DNA of 64,000 nt from Diprion similis (lineage: Eukaryota > Arthropoda > Insecta > Hymenoptera > Diprionidae): positions 8,060,001-8,124,000 of the forward strand of contig NC_060118.1 in assembly GCF_021155765.1 (NCBI RefSeq), written 5' to 3'. Under the pieces are notes generated by a model. That model made no database searches, was not told the origin of the DNA, and saw nothing but the letters and a program-made list of their open reading frames with translations. The position numbers and the translations under genes are program-made. Shown in pieces: positions 59,281-64,000 of this stretch (positions within the stretch are counted from its first letter, which is position 1; each line of letters opens with the position of its first letter).

Positions 59281-59659
59281 GACTGCAGAAGGGCCCGAAA
59301 CAGGGGCCGGAGATACTCGTTGCGTGTCGAACGCGTTTCAAAATCGTTCCGCACGGTTCAAGCTCCGGAGCTACTCTGTCAGAGGCGACGACCACTCATG
59401 AGCTATTACGGCAAGATATCCAGGAAACGTTATCGTACCTTGTCATGCCATGGCTCACGCTGACCTTTCAATCGGAATCGCAGACTCTTTTGGCCGTGGT
59501 TCGTTCTGCGACAGAAAACACACAGGATAATAATTCCACTCACTTATCCGCCAGTAGTGGTCTAAAGTTGCACTTACGGAGAGGTGAGTGAATTGAAAAT
59601 CGATATAACTTCATGTTTATTTGATTTAAAAATGGTCTTTGGAAAAGAGGAAATGCACC

Positions 59660-59977
59660 TTTTAGTGGAAAAAAATTTGGACCAAATTAATGTTTTTACT
59701 TTAAGAAGAAAGAAAATCAGCTTCGGCTAGGCGTAGATTTGTTCACCTTTTTTTTATGAAATTTTGAATTGAACTGAGTATTTTGTTTTGATGAAATTTT
59801 ATTGTCAAATCACAAGTTTTTGTCGTATGTCCTCTTGAATAATGTAATTTTTTAAAGAAGATGATTTGAAAAAAAATGATAACTCAAAGCCGTTTTATTT
59901 GAAAAAAAATCTGAATAAATTCGAGAACTGAATCAGAAAACAGGAGGTCAAAAGTGAGTCAAGTTCAGCTGGAATGC
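59660..59977 (-). repeat. Interspersed repeat, right member of an inverted pair
   Basis: Reverse-complement copy of 56764-57065, ending GTTCAGCTGGAATGC. It lies about 400 bases upstream of the DRAM start codon, so the pair brackets the first coding exon. Confidence 0.72.
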
Positions 59978-62900
59978 GATATAAATATTATGAATACTCT
60001 ATATGCGACTATCTCGTAATGAAATGCATACAAAAGTACAGATTCTCTCATGAAGTTCCTAAAAATGAATTCACTGGATAGTTATTCGCAAATTCTCACG
60101 GTCAACTACTGTTCCCAATTATCATAACCATGATCAGAATATCTTCGTACATGCAATACGACCTAAATAAGCAGTTTATTGCCTTTTCTACGATGATGGG
60201 TTAATTATTCTTTCGTCGTTTGCTTATTATTTTATCTGGCATATAAAAATGCAATTCTTTTTTATTTTTGCAGGCGTCACCTTCCTTGGACTGATCCAGA
60301 AGAACTTTTTGATTCACCTGGATCGACGGAAATACTACAGACAATCAAAACTACTAGCAACATACGTGACATTTATCCTTCATAAGTTTGAAAAGTTTTC
60401 ATCTACACTTATGTTAATCTTCGTGAAAAGTTTTGTTATTACAGTTTAATTGTACGTTAAGTTAACATCCATAATCGTTTCCTTAAACTTGAACAAAATT
60501 ATCCACGATTTAGTCTCCTGTTCTTCTAATTGAAAAAAAAAAAAAAAAAAAATACTTGGAAGTTCTAAACCTAGAAAAACTTTTCACAGCGTAGAAAATT
60601 TTCCCCACGAATAGTTAGATAATACTAATAAAATGCATTTAGAATTCAAATTATATTAATAAATTTTTTATTTATTTTAAGAACTTATCGCGTGAAGTCA
60701 CCACTTCCGGATTACGTCTTCACGTGAATTGGAAAAACTTCGATTATTGAATGCTTTGTTGTGAGATGCAAAGTGTCCGGTCATTGTTGGGACAGGGAAT
60801 TGTTGGTACCTGCAAAGGCCCGGAAACTTTGTACCAAGTGTAAAGTTTCTTTTCTCGAAATGCACTTTCGACGGTGAATCGTTAAGGGCATTCGTCGTGT
60901 CCTCGAAGATACCAGAAGATATTCATTCAAACCTTAGGAAATAGGTATTTAAAAGATCCCTCTGACGCAGGCACAAAAGGCGTTTTATCTTGATTGTCGT
61001 TAAGATTACTTCGTTCACTGTGAAATATGGAAAAAAGAAATCTGAAATAGAAATACCGAGCTAAAACTCAGGGAGCGAATGAAGAAAGTGAAACATTATA
61101 TGAGGTAAAGAAAAGTATAAAACAATTCTCAATAAACTATAGAATGTTGCTACTATCATGATAAATTCAATTAATTCCCCAAATGGCTACATCGAATCTG
61201 AATCAAACAGCGAAACTTTGACCTGGGAATTCCAGAAGTATTATAATCGATTTTCCTGGACACCCTGATGACAAGCCCAATTAACTTCCGGTGAGAATAA
61301 AGTACTCATGAAGGCGTAATAAGAATAGAAAAAATTAGGCAGTTTAATGACTTTAAGCTAATTGTGAGACGTTACATCACTTGCTGTATTCACGATCGCA
61401 GATTCAAAATGGTGAAAACGTTTCCCAAGTAAATTCACGAGTTAATTTGCTTCGAGAAATTAAACAAAGATGTCATTTCGTTTCAAGAACCGCAGAATAA
61501 ATTATCCGCTGATAATCAGAGTACACGACAAGTGTAATAATAAGCATGAGGTAAGTAAAAGTAATCTTATGACACGTGAACGTCATGGTGTAATTAATAT
61601 CCAATCACGCGTAATAGTGAAATATTATACACGCGTATTAAGATTTCAAAAATTTTTTTTCATGATTTATTCACAATCTAAACCGCATAGTGGCTACGCA
61701 GCCTTTGACGAGCGTCCAGGCCCGTATAAATTAAACTCAACTACATTAGGAAAACGAGTCGATAAAAGTGGAAATACGCAACCGACTGATAAAACTGCCA
61801 AAAAAAATAAAAAAATAAAAACGAAAGTTTCCTGGGAATAATTATCGGTCTGAATCCACATCCTGGAAGTCATTTCCGCTCCAGACTATGCTGTAATCGA
61901 CACAAATGGCAAAACTCTATTTACCAACTCGACGATTCGACTCCAACTACGCGTCCCCAATTTATTTTCTAACAATAAGAATGATGCGTGTGTAGCTGAG
62001 CGCGAAGTCGACTCTTTGTCTCCAATCAAAAATAGCCTCTCCCCGTTATTCTCCGTTGCCAAACGTCGAATGTGTGTTAATAATATATTGCACTTGTTGA
62101 AGGATCAACTATCTTGTTGTCAATAATAGTGCGCGTGCTTCAATCCGGTAAAAATGAATTCGATTTCGAAAGACCCTCTCATCGTGTCAATTGGAACGAA
62201 ATTAAGGGGTAACACCGTGCACTGTAAAAACAAAAGAAAAGCTCTTTTTGTCCATTTTTCTTTTGTTTATATAGATGGAAGAAAAGGTAATAAGATAACA
62301 ATATATTTAACTCATATTTTACCCCCCAACGGCAATCGGGGTTCCTTAAAATGATCCGTCGCGACAGTCTTTTTACAGGTTTCAATTACTCCGCTGATGA
62401 ACCCCTATAAATGGGCCTACCGATACTTATATCCCCCCCTTTGTGGGACAGCTAATTGACCACGATGATGACATGCGGCAGACGTCAATGACTCATTGTC
62501 AGTGTGGATGCTCTCGTGTGGCTCTCATTCCACCTACTCACGATAGTAGCTGCACGATCATATTTCACACTTCATCTCTCTCATTCTCAAATTTTCTTCA
62601 AACGTAAAATACAGGTCCTCAATTCCGAAAAAAAAACTTCTGAAACGACTCGGTAAGCTGACTCTCTCGAAGTCTCTTACACTGAGATAAGATACCACGA
62701 GACGATACAACTCGGAGATAAAAAAAATTGTTCCGCAGCTGCTCAGACATTCTTAAAAAAAATTAGCCACACGTTCGTCGAGTGCTCGACTTAGCGAAAT
62801 GGATAGCGCAACGGTTTTGCGCAACTTGGGATTGGGATGCTACTACACACTACGCTACACTTGTGTGTGGTCGACGTCTTAAACACCGGTATCCAAGAAT

Positions 62901-64000
62901 CTTTCCACCCTGTTTAGAGGCTGTGGATATTCACCTGTTGTCACTAATCAAGAATATCGTAGAGGGTGAGACACTGATCTGGATTCGAGGCGCTGCAGCG
63001 CAGCCGATGACTCGAGAATCACGGTTTCAGGCCGGAAGGACACTGATCACTGACTGCACCCCGTGACTTTATTCGGCGTCTTTGTCGACGAGTTATTATA
63101 CTCAATGAAAAACTGCACAGCACTTGGATACTTTGGATACTTCGAGGAGTTGCGAGGAGTGGACGGTTATTCGGGAGTGTTTTTCACGTCGAGGGAAGTT
63201 GTTAGAGACCGCGAAGAACGGCCCTCGGTTTTGTCTGGAGGACGATCGATTTCAGACCCGCGGCGCTGCGAACTTGGCATCGCACCAAATACCGCGACTC
63301 CTACTGCGGACGCGCGACGGATGCGAATTGCGGACCGAAAATCCGAACCCCACCGTCTAATTTAGATCTTATCGCTGTTTTCACTCGTGCTTCGAGAGGT
63401 TGGATGATAACGGAGTTCAAAAAACCCGCGCTTTTCGTCATTTTTGTACTTGACGGGATGCCATTTCGCGGGATGTCGATTTTTTGTAAAGAACCTTTTG
63501 TAAGACGGGAAAAGAGAACAACGACTGCACCCGCACGCGGTAAAAGTAACATCGTCAACGCGATTGCGCCTTGGTATTTCTCGCTCGGCTCGATTTCTTA
63601 ATTGTTATCATGTTAGTATATGTACATCGCACCGGCATCTCTCCGTCGATTGTTATAACAAAAATCCTTTTTGCTCGGTCGATAAGCCCTCGCAAAAAAT
63701 AACGAGGTGTCAACCGCGGCCTGTAACTCCGCGATTACCAATGGGTTGATGAAAAAAAAGGGCTACTTTTTTTAATTAGAAATGTTTTTAAACGGAGTTG
63801 CATATTCCATCGTTATCCGAAATCTACAGCTAAATCTACAAGCTTAATTTCAATTTGTGACTTATCTACCGATGGTAAGGTAGAGCTTTGTCGGTGATCT
63901 CTCAGCCAGTCTCTGCATTGCAATAATCGCCTGAGGATAAAACCAATTGCCAGCTAGATACAGTTGGAAACGTTCTGTAGGTACATCAATTGTGCAACTA
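59978..64000. other. Region upstream of the DRAM start; no supported gene
   Basis: No ORF here resembles a known family. A poly(A) run is at about 60533-60551. From about 62770 to 63600 the DNA is richer in GC and CpG than its surroundings, as expected of a promoter or a non-coding first exon, but no TATA box, start site or splice pair can be fixed. Confidence 0.5.

Noticed and set aside
61470-61841. 123-codon plus-strand ORF
   Set aside because: AT-rich, lysine-rich, no domain, no splice context; likely random.
62782-63365. Overlapping plus-strand ORFs of about 80-100 codons in a GC-richer area
   Set aside because: Different frames compete, none looks like a protein family, and the area better fits a promoter or untranslated exon.
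1-64000. CRISPR arrays, bacterial operons, rRNA genes
   Set aside because: Split genes, signal peptides plus ER-retrieval tails and intronic repeats show animal nuclear DNA; no regularly spaced direct repeats or rRNA blocks were seen.

Overview
The window is animal nuclear DNA: AT-rich, with split genes, long introns, many inverted-repeat (foldback) mobile elements and simple repeats. Protein content points to an insect. A hymenopteran such as a sawfly is my guess from overall feel and is not proven by the sequence.

Region 1 (about 1-36.4 kb) is a tandem array of UDP-glycosyltransferase (UGT) genes, all on the minus strand. There are seven complete genes (527-530 aa), one gene cut by the left edge, and one truncated mosaic pseudogene. 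Each complete gene has the same five coding exons with intron phases 1, 0, 1, 2. Exon 1 gives a signal peptide and the acceptor-binding half. Exons 3-4 carry the UDP-sugar signature. Exon 5 gives a C-terminal membrane span and a dilysine ER-retrieval tail. The three genes furthest right form a young subgroup with near-identical introns. Intron 1 has a non-canonical GC donor in five of the eight genes. Several introns are swollen by foldback elements.

Region 2 (about 36.4-50 kb) is a gene-poor stretch with mobile-element fragments and simple repeats and no gene that I can support.

Region 3 (about 50-59.3 kb, minus strand) holds a six-exon gene for a DRAM-family (DRAM/TMEM150, Frag1/Sfk1-like) six-span autophagy/lysosome membrane protein of 273 aa. 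Its TGA stop is followed in the same frame by a 650-codon open reading frame. That ORF encodes a Ser/Asp-rich protein with four tyrosine YxxPhi motifs, three of them in an ANSHxxY repeat, and a hydrophobic C-terminal segment. Stop-codon readthrough or an alternative in-frame splice acceptor would give a DRAM protein of about 930 aa with a long cytosolic tail. This is the most interesting observation in the window. The rest, 59.3-64 kb, has no supported coding gene; it may contain upstream regulatory or non-coding exon sequence.
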